Origin: Oscillospiraceae bacterium | GTDB lineage: Bacteria > Bacillota > Clostridia > Oscillospirales > Oscillospiraceae | Direction of reading: 5' to 3' | DNA length: 64,000 nucleotides | Assembly (NCBI GenBank): GCA_910575815.1 | Contig: CAJTFN010000006.1 | Span: 186,001-250,000, forward strand | Shown here: piece after piece, positions 1 to 10,061 of the stretch | How the letters are laid out: each line of letters starts with the position of its first letter | Position numbering within the stretch: the stretch's first letter is position 1 | Position numbers and translations under genes: made by a program | The notes under the pieces: model-generated | The model's database searches: none | What the model was told of the DNA's origin: nothing | The model's input: only the letters and a program-made list of their open reading frames with translations

Positions 1-20
1 TCCTCTCCGGCCTGTGCAAA

Positions 21-50
21 GGCTCCCAGAGGGTTTTCCCTCCGGGAGCC
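21..50 (-). terminator. stem-loop after the glycosidase-like gene
   Basis: A 7-bp arm GGCTCCC/GGGAGCC with an inner GAGGG/CCCTC continuation and a TTTT loop lies 14 nt beyond the stop codon at 65. The minus-strand T-run is poor, so this may be a weak or Rho-independent-like terminator. Confidence 0.55.
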
Positions 51-64
51 TTGTGTTCTAATTG

Positions 65-1144
65 TCACTCCGCCAGAAGCAGGCGACTTCCCGTCAGCTC
101 AGGGCTATCCGCCGTCAGCTCCGGGACGAAAACCGTCTTCCCGTTCTCTCCCGCCGCCTGGGCCACCAGGGCGGACAGCTGCTCCACCCGGTCCGGTGTT
201 GTCGCGGCGTAGATCCGGTCCACCCGGCTCACCAGACGGCTCAGATCCAAGCCGGCCACGGAATCGGGGCCCTCGGCGATTACCGCCTCCGGAATCTCTA
301 CGGACAGGAGTATGTCATAGGACTCCAGCGCCGTGCTCAGATCGCTGAGGAGCAGATCCAGATTGTCGGCCAGGGGCACATCGGTGTTGTAATGGATCTT
401 GTTGATTTTTCCCACGGTGGGATAGCTGAAATCTGTCAGCAGCAGCTCGTCAAAGCCCAGCTCCGCGATCTCCCGGGCCAGGGCGCAGACATACTCTCGG
501 GTAGAGGGCTTGGCGGGGTCCAGCCAGAGGCTGTTGTTGCCATCGTAGAAAATATAGCCGCCGGTATTTTTCAGGCCCCGGCTCTCCACGTCGGCGTTGG
601 CCGCCTTGAAGTCCTGGAGACAGGCCAGGCTGGCAATCGTATACAAGCCCTCCCGGGCGGTGAGGTCCGCCAGGGCCGCCGCCGTATCCACAGCCGTTTC
701 CACCGCGCCGGACACCGCGGAGGCGGCGTCAAAGTACACCGTTCCGGCGGAGGTCTTCAGCCGGACCGCCACGGCCTCCTGCCCGGTGGGCTTTCCGGCC
801 AGCGCCTCCTGCCAGTCCGCCATCGTCAGGGCCCGGGCCGGGAGGGAAAAGGCGGTGAAGGTCTCCGGCACCGCGCTTTCCGGCTCCCGCACCACAAGGT
901 CCACTTCCGGCTGAACCTCCGAATCTCCCTGTCCGTCCGCCAGGGAGGGCTCCTCGCCCTCCGTCTGCCAGGGCAGGACGATCTGCCGCCGCCCGTCGGC
1001 GCTGTAAACCATGAACTGCTCCAGATAGATCACGCTGGCGGCCACCGCGATCACCGCAACCAATAGAATCGCGAGGAGGATCTTCCATTTGGAGCCCCGG
1101 CCCCTGTAGCTGCTGTATCCCTTGGCACCCGCCATATACGTCAC
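65..1144 (-). CDS. membrane-anchored putative glycoside hydrolase-like protein
   Basis: A 359-residue protein with a short basic cytoplasmic tail, one membrane segment at about residues 20-40 and an acidic linker to about 90. The remainder resembles the TIM-barrel-like putative glycoside hydrolase family formerly called DUF4015. Residues about 207-245 carry the pattern WLDPAKPSTREYV followed by FDELLLTDFSYP, which in that family forms consecutive barrel strands. The topology puts the domain outside the cell, facing the wall, so a role on a cell-wall or extracellular polysaccharide is plausible; substrate and activity are not evident. An alternative start is Met4. It stands alone, with an upstream spacer of 58 nt to rpiB. 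The family call is moderate, the topology call firmer. Confidence 0.7.
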   Translation of the reverse strand: MTYMAGAKGYSSYRGRGSKWKILLAILLVAVIAVAASVIYLEQFMVYSADGRRQIVLPWQTEGEEPSLADGQGDSEVQPEVDLVVREPESAVPETFTAFSLPARALTMADWQEALAGKPTGQEAVAVRLKTSAGTVYFDAASAVSGAVETAVDTAAALADLTAREGLYTIASLACLQDFKAANADVESRGLKNTGGYIFYDGNNSLWLDPAKPSTREYVCALAREIAELGFDELLLTDFSYPTVGKINKIHYNTDVPLADNLDLLLSDLSTALESYDILLSVEIPEAVIAEGPDSVAGLDLSRLVSRVDRIYAATTPDRVEQLSALVAQAAGENGKTVFVPELTADSPELTGSRLLLAE

Positions 1145-1202
1145 CTCTTTTCAGGAGCGGCGCTCCCGTCTTTCCAAAATCCGGTTGAACCAGGGAAATT
1201 TC

Positions 1203-1640
1203 TCAGTTCTCCAGGGACATCATCTTATCGACCCGGCGGGCGTGGCGTCCTCCCTCAAACTCTGTGGAGAGAAAAACCTCCACCATGCGCTCAGCCATAT
1301 TGGGGCCGGTAAAGCCCGCGCCGATGGCCATCATATTGGCGTCGTTGTGGCGGCGGGTCATCTCCGCCTGAAGACAGTCGGCGCAGTGGGCGCAGCGGAT
1401 ACCTTTAACCTTGTTGGCGGCAATGGAAATGCCGATGCCGGTGGTGCAGATCACGATACCCCGCTGGCACGTCCCCTCCGCCACGGCCTTGGCGGCGGCG
1501 GCGCCGAAGTCGGGATAATCGCAGCTGTCCTTGGAGAAGCAGCCGAAGTCCTCGACCTCACACCCCAGCTTCTCCAGAACCTTTATGACGTGCTGTTTCA
1601 AATCGTATCCGCCGTGGTCGCAGCCCAACGCGATTTTCAT
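1203..1640 (-). CDS. rpiB: ribose 5-phosphate isomerase B
   Basis: This cytosolic enzyme interconverts ribose 5-phosphate and ribulose 5-phosphate in the pentose phosphate pathway. The 145-residue length is typical of RpiB. Visible motifs are the N-terminal GCDHGG (Asp8, His9), the catalytic cysteine in VICTTGIG (Cys65) followed by ISIAANK, and RRHNDANM (His98). I chose the ATG at 1640 because a GGGGGG ribosome site lies 6-11 nt upstream and family members begin MKIALG; the reading frame is open further upstream. It has its own sigma-A promoter at 1674-1702, so it is not part of the heat-shock operon. Some RpiB/LacAB relatives act on allose or galactose phosphates, which the sequence does not exclude. 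Confidence 0.95.
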   Translation of the reverse strand: MKIALGCDHGGYDLKQHVIKVLEKLGCEVEDFGCFSKDSCDYPDFGAAAAKAVAEGTCQRGIVICTTGIGISIAANKVKGIRCAHCADCLQAEMTRRHNDANMMAIGAGFTGPNMAERMVEVFLSTEFEGGRHARRVDKMMSLEN

Positions 1641-1673
1641 GGTTGTATCCCCCCGTTTAAATTTGTGGCTTAT

Positions 1674-1702
1674 ATTGTACCCCAGTTTTTTCAAAAAATC
1701 AA
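1674..1702 (-). promoter_or_regulatory. sigma-A promoter of rpiB
   Basis: Minus strand: -35 TTGATT (1697-1702), 17-nt spacer, -10 TACAAT (1674-1679), about 34 nt upstream of the rpiB start. Confidence 0.7.
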
Positions 1703-1888
1703 TATCAATCTGGTTCTGCCGGTCCTAAAAATCGAAAGTACCCCAGAGCGGCCTCCGTCTCCCGAAACGCCGCCCGGGGAGAGGCTTCGGAGCCGCCCCG
1801 CGGCGTTAATCCGCTTTGGACGCGGCGGCGGCAAAAAAGTCCCTTCGGAACGGCCCGGCCCGGATTTCAGACAGGTTTTACAGGAGCC

Positions 1889-2701
1889 TTACAGGTCATG
1901 CCAGACCGGACGCCGTTTTTCAAAGGTGCAGAACCGGGCGTAGCCGCACGACCGCAGAAGCGCCTGCCGCTCCCGGATGGCGCAGCCCACGAATTTGGCG
2001 GAATGGGCGTCGGTGCCCAGGGTGATGATGGGCTCGGCGGTCATCTCTTTATACAGCCGCAGCCACTTCTCGTCCGGCAGGGGCGTGTTGCCCCGGTTGG
2101 TATTCAGCTCGATGCCGATGCCCTGGCGGTTCAGCGTCGCGAAGATGTCCGTGATCTCCCCGCCAAAGCGGTCCATGGTCAGGTTCCAGCCCCGCCGCTC
2201 GTTAAAGTAGCGCAGGGGCAGCGTCAGATGGCCCAGCACATCAAACCGCCCCCACTCCGTGATTCTCTTCACCTGCCCCAGATAATCGGCCATGCCGGCG
2301 TAGGCCTCCTCCTCCGTTTTCGGGTCAAAATAGAAGAGGTCCAGGCCGTTGTACCGCTCTGAGAGCATGTGAATGGAACCAATGATAAAATCCAGAGGCG
2401 GGGCACTCTCAAGAAGCTTTTCCGTGTGGGCAAAGTTCCAGCAGGCGTCCCCCAGCTCGATGCCCAGGCGCAGCTTGATCCGGTCCCCCGCGACCTCCTG
2501 GGCGGCGGCAAACTCCTCCTCCAGCGCGGCCCAGTCATAGGATTCCCGCAGGGCCGTGCTGGCCCAGGCTATGGGCTCCATGTGATCCGTGAAGCAAAGC
2601 TCCTCCAGCCCCGCCGCAATGGCGGCCTCGGCCATAGCGGTCATGGAATCCGCGGCGTCGGGGGATACGCGGGAATGGGTGTGGCAGTCCGCCAGATACA
2701 T
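1889..2701 (-). CDS. PHP-domain phosphatase (histidinol-phosphatase family)
   Basis: A 270-residue metal-dependent phosphoesterase. The N-terminal DCHTHS (His7, His9), FTDH (His40), FIIGSIH, IELNTNRG and the C-terminal ITLGTDAHSA are the metal-ligand motifs of HisJ-type PHP phosphatases. The ATG at 2701 follows the dnaJ stop by 5 nt and uses an AGAGGTGAT ribosome site that lies over the dnaJ stop codon, so it is the last gene of the hrcA operon and probably translationally coupled. No other histidine genes are nearby. The true substrate may therefore be another phosphate ester; related PHP proteins hydrolyse histidinol phosphate or short nucleotides. Confidence 0.85.
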   Translation of the reverse strand: MYLADCHTHSRVSPDAADSMTAMAEAAIAAGLEELCFTDHMEPIAWASTALRESYDWAALEEEFAAAQEVAGDRIKLRLGIELGDACWNFAHTEKLLESAPPLDFIIGSIHMLSERYNGLDLFYFDPKTEEEAYAGMADYLGQVKRITEWGRFDVLGHLTLPLRYFNERRGWNLTMDRFGGEITDIFATLNRQGIGIELNTNRGNTPLPDEKWLRLYKEMTAEPIITLGTDAHSAKFVGCAIRERQALLRSCGYARFCTFEKRRPVWHDL

Positions 2702-2706
2702 GGGTA

Positions 2707-3837
2707 TCACCTCTTTTTCTTGCCGAAGAATTTCTTCCGTTCCTCGTAATTGCTCTCGCCCATGGTCTCGGCGAACTTTTTCAGCGCCTCTTTCTGCTCC
2801 TTGTTCAGGTTCCGGGGGGTTTCAATGTAGACGGTGACGTACTGGTCCCCCCGGCCCCGGCCGTTGATGGAGGGGATGCCCTTGCCCTTGAGGCGGAAGG
2901 TGGCCCCGCTCTGGGTGCCCTCGGGAAGCTCGTATTTCACCTTTCCGTCAATGGTGGGAATCTCCAGCTCCGCCCCCAGCACCGCCTGGGCGAAAGTGAT
3001 GGGCGCCTCGCAGAGGACAGAGGTGCCCTCCCGGCGGAAGAGCTCGTGGGGCCGGACGGTGATGGTGACAAGCAGATCCCCAGCCGGGCCGCCGTTTTTC
3101 CCGGCGTTGCCCTGGCCCCGGATGGAGATGGTCTGGCCGTTGTCAATGCCCGCCGGAATGGAGGCCTGGATGGTCCGGCGCTGCCGCACGGACCCCGCCC
3201 CCCGGCACTCCCGGCAGGGCTGGTGGATGATCTTCCCCTTGCCGCCGCAGCGGGAGCAGGGAGACGAGGTGGCAAAGACCCCCATGGGCGTCTGCCGCCG
3301 GACCTGTACCGTGCCGGTTCCGTGGCAGTCGGGGCAAATCTCCGGGGTGGTGCCCTCGGCGCATCCGCTGCCCTGGCAGCTGGAGCAAGGCTCCAGCCGC
3401 TCCACGGTAACGGCCTTCTCGCAGCCGAAGGCCGCCTCCTCAAAGCTGAGGATCAGGGACATGCGGACGCTCTCCCCCCGCTGGGGGGCGTTGGGGTTGG
3501 TCCGCCGCCCGCCGCCGAAGCCGCCGCCGAAAAAGCTTCCGAAAATATCCCCCAGGTCGCCGAAGTCGAAGCCACCGTCAAAGCCGCCTCCCGCGCCGAA
3601 ATTGGAGTCCACGCCGGCGTGGCCAAACTGGTCGTACCGGCTCCGTTTTTCCTTGTCCGAAAGGATCTCATAGGCCTCGTTGACTTCTTTAAACCGGGCC
3701 TCGGCCTCCTTGTCCCCGGGGTTCAGATCCGGATGGTTGGCCTTGGCCAGCTTCCGGTAGGCCCGCTTAATCTCGTCGTCCGAAGCGCCCTTCTGAACCC
3801 CCAGGACCTCGTAATAGTCGCGTTTTTGTTCTGCCAT
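2707..3837 (-). CDS. dnaJ: chaperone DnaJ (Hsp40)
   Basis: Co-chaperone that delivers unfolded clients to DnaK and stimulates its ATPase. The 376 residues show the full type I architecture: a J domain with HPD at 35-37, a Gly/Phe-rich stretch at about 76-110, four CxxCxGxG zinc-finger repeats starting near residues 151, 168, 194 and 208, and a C-terminal client-binding region. It follows dnaK by 145 nt, a spacer that holds a large palindrome (3933-3970). A PHP phosphatase gene follows almost without a gap. Expression should follow HrcA/CIRCE control. Confidence 0.98.
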   Translation of the reverse strand: MAEQKRDYYEVLGVQKGASDDEIKRAYRKLAKANHPDLNPGDKEAEARFKEVNEAYEILSDKEKRSRYDQFGHAGVDSNFGAGGGFDGGFDFGDLGDIFGSFFGGGFGGGRRTNPNAPQRGESVRMSLILSFEEAAFGCEKAVTVERLEPCSSCQGSGCAEGTTPEICPDCHGTGTVQVRRQTPMGVFATSSPCSRCGGKGKIIHQPCRECRGAGSVRQRRTIQASIPAGIDNGQTISIRGQGNAGKNGGPAGDLLVTITVRPHELFRREGTSVLCEAPITFAQAVLGAELEIPTIDGKVKYELPEGTQSGATFRLKGKGIPSINGRGRGDQYVTVYIETPRNLNKEQKEALKKFAETMGESNYEERKKFFGKKKR

Positions 3838-3932
3838 AGTTCCTCCTGCACCATTAGGAATTTGGAATCAGGAATGGACTCCCTCAGGGACCCTTTCTAA
3901 AATTTCTCCTTCCTAATTCACTCCAAAGCGCC

Positions 3933-3970
3933 ATTCAATGGGGCGGGGAATTCTCCCCGTCCCATTGAAT
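3933..3970 (-). repeat. 38-nt palindrome in the dnaK-dnaJ spacer
   Basis: Arms ATTCAATGGG and CCCATTGAAT (10 bp) continue into CGGGGA/TCCCCG around a short loop. There is no minus-strand T-run, so it looks like a processing or stability hairpin rather than a terminator. A further inverted pair ATTAGGAA/TTCCTAAT (3853-3860, 3910-3917) lies just downstream in the same spacer. Confidence 0.75.
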
Positions 3971-3982
3971 GTATCGGCCTGT

Positions 3983-5818
<1,836 letters not shown>

Positions 5819-5872
5819 AATAGCTGCCTCCTATATTTCGTTTCCATAAATTATTGATTCAAACAGTTTGGT

Positions 5873-6454
5873 TCAGTTCGCAACTTGAACTACCGCGTGC
5901 CGGATCACCCGGTCCCCCAGCACAAAGCCCGCCTGAAAGACCTGGGCGATTTCGTTTTCCCCAAAGTTCTCGTCGTCGATGTGCATCACGGCTTCGTGGC
6001 GCTCCGGGTCGAAGGGCTGGCCCTTCGCCTCAATTTCGGTGACGCCCAGCTTTTTCAGGAGCTCTTTGTACTGGGCAAAAATCATCTCCAGCCCCTTCTT
6101 GTGGGGGTCGTCCTCGCCGCCGGGGGCTCCGGCCGCCCGTTCCAGGTTGTCGTACACCGCCAAAAATTCCTTGATGGTGTCCGCCTTGGCGTCCTGATAG
6201 AGGGTTTCCTTTTCCTTGGCGGTGCGCTTGCGGTAGTTGTCGTACTCGGCGGCCAGGCGGGCGAACTGGTCCTTGGTGGCCTCCAATTGCTTCACGGCCA
6301 GCTCCATCTGCTCCACCTGTTCCCGCGTGAACGTAATGCCCTTTTCCTTCTTCTTTTTGCCTTTGGCCGCCTTTTCGGCGGGCTCTTCCGGCTGGGGAGC
6401 TGCTTCCGTCTCCGGAATCTCCTCTTCCAGGGGCTGCTTATTCTCTTCCGTCAT
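5873..6454 (-). CDS. grpE: nucleotide exchange factor GrpE
   Basis: Releases ADP from DnaK. The 193 residues begin with an acidic, low-complexity arm (Glu/Pro/Lys-rich to about 40), continue with the long dimerisation helix that includes YDNYRKRT, and end with the beta-domain signature FQAGFVLGDRVIRHAVVQV. The ATG overlaps the hrcA stop in an ATGA quadruplet, so translation is coupled to hrcA. It is the second gene of the operon hrcA-grpE-dnaK-dnaJ-PHP phosphatase. Confidence 0.98.
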   Translation of the reverse strand: MTEENKQPLEEEIPETEAAPQPEEPAEKAAKGKKKKEKGITFTREQVEQMELAVKQLEATKDQFARLAAEYDNYRKRTAKEKETLYQDAKADTIKEFLAVYDNLERAAGAPGGEDDPHKKGLEMIFAQYKELLKKLGVTEIEAKGQPFDPERHEAVMHIDDENFGENEIAQVFQAGFVLGDRVIRHAVVQVAN

Positions 6455-7500
6455 TTCGGTTCCTCCTTCTTCGGGGGTAATTCCTGTTTTCCAAACAATC
6501 TCGTCAGCCCCTCGGCAAAGCCGGCGAGCCGGGCGGCCACCGCCGCGTAATCCATGCGCGTGGGCCCTACTACGCCGATGAGCCCCCGCATACCGTCTCC
6601 GATATCATAGCTGGCCACCACGACGCTGGTGTCCCGCAGGGCCTCCTTCACATTCTCCGGGCCGATCAGAATCTCCATGGGCCGGTTCCCCGGCATAGGG
6701 AGCTCCTCCTTGCTGTCCGCCAGGAAGCTCATGAGCTCGTGGGCCTTATCGGCATCCCGGAACTCCGGCAGCTTCAAAAGCTGGCTGGCGCCGGCGGTGA
6801 CAATCTCGGGCCGTCCCGCCTCCCCCAGGCTGTCCACGGCGTAGCTCACCGCCTGAGAGAGCAGCAGGAACTGCTGGGGAGCCATCTGCTCCGCCGCGGC
6901 CATCAGCCGCTGGCTCATGTCCTCAGGCAGAACGCCGGTAAAGCGGCCGTTCAAAAGGCCCGCCACCACCGGCAGCTGCTCCGGTTCCACTTTCAGCTGC
7001 AATCGCAGCAGCTGGCTCTTCACCCGGCTGTCGCTGGTCATCATCACCAGGATGCAGTTCCGCTCGTCCACCGCCAGCAGCTCGAACCGGCGGGCGGTGA
7101 CGCTGGTCTTCCGGGCAACGGCGGCATAGGCCGGATAACGCACCAGGGAAGACACCGCCTGCCCCGCCTGGGAGAGCAGCCGGTTCAGCTCCTCCATTTT
7201 CAGCTGGAGGGAGCGGTTGATCCGCTCCGTCTCCGCCAGGGAGAGCCGCTGCTCCTCCATCAGCTCGTTGACGTACAGGCGGTAGCCCTTGGGCGAGGGC
7301 ATCCGCCCGGCGGAGGTATGGGGCTGCTCCAGATAGCCCAGCTCCGTCAGGTCCGCCAGCTCGTTGCGGATGGTGGCGGAGCTGACGCTGCCCCCCATCT
7401 CCACGGCGATGGCCTTGGACCCCACCGGCTCGGCGGTGCGGACATAGTCCTCCACCACCACCTTCAGTATCTGCCGTTTCCGGTCTGAGAGTTCGTTCAT
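6451..7500 (-). CDS. hrcA: heat-inducible transcription repressor HrcA
   Basis: Repressor that binds CIRCE and shuts off class I heat-shock genes at normal temperature, using GroEL as co-factor in known species. The 349-residue protein has an N-terminal winged helix (DRKRQILKVVVEDYV, then VSSATIRNELADL) and a GAF-like dimerisation region; the C-terminal IGPTRMDYAAV block is typical. The ATG at 7500 is preferred over an in-frame GTG 9 nt upstream because the AGGTGGAGG ribosome site lies immediately before it. It is autoregulated through the CIRCE at 7550-7576. Confidence 0.98.
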   Translation of the reverse strand: MNELSDRKRQILKVVVEDYVRTAEPVGSKAIAVEMGGSVSSATIRNELADLTELGYLEQPHTSAGRMPSPKGYRLYVNELMEEQRLSLAETERINRSLQLKMEELNRLLSQAGQAVSSLVRYPAYAAVARKTSVTARRFELLAVDERNCILVMMTSDSRVKSQLLRLQLKVEPEQLPVVAGLLNGRFTGVLPEDMSQRLMAAAEQMAPQQFLLLSQAVSYAVDSLGEAGRPEIVTAGASQLLKLPEFRDADKAHELMSFLADSKEELPMPGNRPMEILIGPENVKEALRDTSVVVASYDIGDGMRGLIGVVGPTRMDYAAVAARLAGFAEGLTRLFGKQELPPKKEEPK

Positions 7501-7549
7501 GCCCTCCACCTGTTCAAATCCAATTCCTGTACTCCAGGTATTTTACGCT

Positions 7550-7576
7550 TTAGCACTCCTTTTCCCGGAGTGCTAA
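7550..7576 (-). promoter_or_regulatory. CIRCE operator
   Basis: A perfect TTAGCACTC-N9-GAGTGCTAA inverted repeat lies between the hrcA promoter and the hrcA start. It is the HrcA-binding site in low-GC Gram-positives. Its position just downstream of the -10 element fits repression of initiation. Confidence 0.98.
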
Positions 7577-7580
7577 AGCG

Positions 7581-7609
7581 AGTTTACCACCGGAGCCATA
7601 TCTTGTCAA
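7581..7609 (-). promoter_or_regulatory. sigma-A promoter of the heat-shock operon
   Basis: Minus strand: consensus -35 TTGACA (7604-7609), 17-nt spacer, -10 TAAACT (7581-7586). CIRCE begins 4 nt downstream of the -10 box. Confidence 0.9.
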
Positions 7610-7827
7610 TGGATGGATATAAACAAATTGTAAACAAACGGAGACATATTTTTAAACAGTGTCTGTTTCTGAGAAACAGTCCCGGGGCTTTCCAAAATGC
7701 CCCCGAAAAAACACACAAGTTTTTCCGGAAAATTAAACTTCTTGTGTAGATTTTTCAGGGGGGCTGTGCTATGCTTTTCTACAGGTATCCTGTTGCGCGC
7801 CTTTGCAGAGAAAGGAGAACATACTTT

Positions 7828-8988
7828 ATGTCATTCGTTTCTGAAAAAAGCAAGTCCACCCCCCGCTCCGTCATCCGGGAAATGTTCGCCATGCAGACAG
7901 GACTGGATAACATTGTCAGCTTTGCCCTGGGGGAACCGGACTTCACCGCCCCCAGGCACACCATTGAAGCCGCGGCAGAGTCCTTCCGCCGGGGCGAGAC
8001 CCATTATACCCCCAACGCCGGCATCCCCGCCCTGCGGGAGGCCATTTCCCGGTCCTATCAGGAACGGGGACTGGATTACCGGCCGGAGGAAATTCTTGTG
8101 GGCGCGGGAGCCATCAGCGTCCTGTGCCTGGCCTGCACCGCCATTTTGGACATCGGCGACGAGGTAATCCTGCCGGACCCCGGCTGGGCGAATTACCAGG
8201 GGCTCGTCATGCAGGTAGGGGCAAAGCCCGTCCCCGTCCGCGTGTCTGAGGATCAAGGCTTCATGTACGACATCGACAACCTCCGGGCCGCCGTCACCCC
8301 CAAGACCAAGCTCATCCTTCTCAACTCCCCCTCCAATCCCACCGGCGGCGTGGCCAGCGCGGAAAATCTCCGGCAGATCGCGGAGCTGGTCAAAGAGAAG
8401 AACCTCTACGTCCTCACTGACGAGATTTACCATGAGCTGCTCTGGACCGGAGAGCCCTATACCAGCATCGCCTCCTTCCCCGGCATGAAGGAGCGGACAG
8501 TGGTGATTGACGGCTTCTCCAAGAAATATGCCATGACCGGGTTCCGCCTGGGCTGGGGCGCCGCTCCGGAAGAGGTCACCGCCACCATGACCAAGCTCTT
8601 GGAAAACGTCCTTTCTTCCGTGAACGAAGGCGTCCAGTGGGCGGGCGTGGCCGCCCTCACCGGGGACCAGAGCTGCGTGACGGAGATGCTGGAGCAGTAC
8701 CGCCGCCGCAGGGAAATCATCGTGGAGGGACTGAACAGCATCCCCCGGATCAGCTGCCTTCCGCCCAAGGGCGCTTTCTACGCCTTCCCCAATATCTCTC
8801 AGACGGGCCTGAGCTCCCGGGACTTCGCCATCCGTCTCCTCCAGGAGACCCATACGGTCGTGGTTCCCGGAGTGGGCTTCGGAGCAGGCGGCGAGGGCTT
8901 CATCCGTATCTCCTATGCCACCAGCGAGGAAAACATCCGGGAAGGCCTGCGGAGAATCCGGCAGTTTGTGGAAAGCCTGCCGGACTGA
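7828..8988 (+). CDS. PLP-dependent aminotransferase, class I/II
   Basis: Fold-type I aminotransferase of 386 residues, cytosolic. Motifs seen: SFALGEPDF near the N-terminus, HYTPNAGIPALREAI, LLNSPSNPTGG, LTDEIYHEL, and the PLP-lysine region DGFSKKYAMTGFRLGWG. This pattern is shared by aspartate/aromatic aminotransferases and by the AlaT/AspC-like enzymes common in clostridia, so the amino acid cannot be fixed from motifs. The ATG at 7828 was chosen for the AAAGGAG site ten nucleotides upstream; the frame is open further upstream. It is monocistronic and divergent from hrcA. Confidence 0.9.
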   Translation: MSFVSEKSKSTPRSVIREMFAMQTGLDNIVSFALGEPDFTAPRHTIEAAAESFRRGETHYTPNAGIPALREAISRSYQERGLDYRPEEILVGAGAISVLCLACTAILDIGDEVILPDPGWANYQGLVMQVGAKPVPVRVSEDQGFMYDIDNLRAAVTPKTKLILLNSPSNPTGGVASAENLRQIAELVKEKNLYVLTDEIYHELLWTGEPYTSIASFPGMKERTVVIDGFSKKYAMTGFRLGWGAAPEEVTATMTKLLENVLSSVNEGVQWAGVAALTGDQSCVTEMLEQYRRRREIIVEGLNSIPRISCLPPKGAFYAFPNISQTGLSSRDFAIRLLQETHTVVVPGVGFGAGGEGFIRISYATSEENIREGLRRIRQFVESLPD

Positions 8989-9083
8989 GCGTCAGAGGGC
9001 AAATGGGGAATATCCTCCGCCCCTCTCTAAAACGCGGAAAATACCGAACGGCAATAAAATAGGCCCGAAGCTAAAAAAAGCTC

Positions 9084-9112
9084 TTTACTTTTTAAGCAGA
9101 AGCTGGTATCAT
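9084..9112 (+). promoter_or_regulatory. sigma-A promoter of the Crp/Fnr-type gene
   Basis: -35 TTTACT (9084-9089), 17-nt spacer, -10 TATCAT (9107-9112), about 42 nt before the start codon. Confidence 0.6.
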
Positions 9113-9153
9113 ATTCTAGTTATGTGGGATATGCAACGGAAAGGAATGAGCAC

Positions 9154-9807
9154 ATGCTTAGTGAGCAGGAGCTGGAAAAAAGTCCGCTTTTTCAAAACAT
9201 CAACTATCGGGATTACCAGGAAATTCTGAGCTGTTTTCAAGCGGTTCAGCGGGTATTTCGGTCCGACGAGCTAATCTATGATTTCTCCACCGACGCCGTG
9301 GGCGTGGTAGAGCGGGGTCAGGCCTCCTTGATCCGCATTGATGAGGATGGCGTCTCCACCGTGCTGGAAGACCTGGGCACCGGCGGCGTCTTCGGTAAAT
9401 CCCTGGCCTTTGCCGGCTCCACAGGAGACAGTCTGGAGGTCATCTGCCGTCACCCCTGTACGGTGGTCTTCATCGATTATACCCATATTTTCAGTCTCTG
9501 CGGCAATGCCTGCCAGCGCCACAGCATCGTGGTACAGAACATGCTGAAGCTGGTGGCCAACAAGGCCCAGGCTCTCTCCCGGCGGGTGGATGTTCTCTCC
9601 CGGCGGTCCATCCGGGAAAAGCTGCTGTGCTATTTCCGCCAGCTGTCCCAGCAAGCGGAGAACCGCACCTTCACGCTTCCCTTCTCCCTCAGCACCTTGG
9701 CGGACTACATCGCCACGGACCGCAGCGCCATGATGCGGGAATTAAAGCGTTTGCGGGAAGAGGGCGTTGTCCGCTCCGACGGACGCCAGTTCACCCTGCG
9801 TCTATAG
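9154..9807 (+). CDS. Crp/Fnr-family transcriptional regulator
   Basis: A 217-residue one-component regulator. Residues about 15-125 form a cyclic-nucleotide-binding-like beta roll (VGVVERGQASLIRID, GGVFGKSLAF); the C-terminal winged helix contains STLADYIATDRSAMMRELKRLREEGVV. No CxxC cluster typical of Fnr iron-sulphur binding is present, and the phosphate-binding Arg/Ser pair of true CAP is not obvious, so the effector is unknown. The ATG at 9154 was chosen because GGAAAGGA lies just upstream; an in-frame GTG lies 30 nt earlier. It ends in a strong terminator at 9886-9914. It may act on the neighbouring thioesterase gene, but nothing visible proves this. Confidence 0.88.
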   Translation: MLSEQELEKSPLFQNINYRDYQEILSCFQAVQRVFRSDELIYDFSTDAVGVVERGQASLIRIDEDGVSTVLEDLGTGGVFGKSLAFAGSTGDSLEVICRHPCTVVFIDYTHIFSLCGNACQRHSIVVQNMLKLVANKAQALSRRVDVLSRRSIREKLLCYFRQLSQQAENRTFTLPFSLSTLADYIATDRSAMMRELKRLREEGVVRSDGRQFTLRL

Positions 9808-9885
9808 GGCGAGGGCTGCGGTCCAGCCTCTTGTGTTCCGCTTTGGAAACACAGGTTCTTCCATCCCCGAACCCTTTCAAAAAAA

Positions 9886-9914
9886 CGAGAGAAACCCCTA
9901 AAGGGTTTCTCTCG
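9886..9914 (+). terminator. intrinsic terminator, GAGAGAAACCC family
   Basis: A 12-bp perfect arm CGAGAGAAACCC/GGGTTTCTCTCG with a 5-nt loop, an A-run upstream and a short T-run downstream. The same stem occurs again at 31625-31653. Confidence 0.9.
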
Positions 9915-9960
9915 CAGCTCTTTTCCGTTCCCTTCGCTTTCAGATCGTGCTTGCCTGATA

Positions 9961-10010
9961 AGCCGCCTCCTTTCGGACCTCACAGTCCGCACCCGCGTGC
10001 TGAGGCGGCT
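9961..10010 (+). other. nested stem-loops ahead of the thioesterase gene
   Basis: Outer arm AGCCGCCTC (9961-9969) pairs with GAGGCGGCT (10002-10010) and encloses a second hairpin CGGAC/GTCCG (9974-9978, 9985-9989). It lies 52 nt before the start codon and could be a structured 5' leader. No known riboswitch class is recognised. Confidence 0.4.
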
Positions 10011-10061
10011 CCTATGGGGTGAAAAGAGGGTTGACTCTATTTGACAAAGGATGTGCGCCTT

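Noticed and set aside
7604..7827. possible aminotransferase promoter in the hrcA spacer
   Set aside because: A TATGCT-like -10 near 7769 has only a badly spaced TTGTGT partner (22 nt), so no promoter is called.
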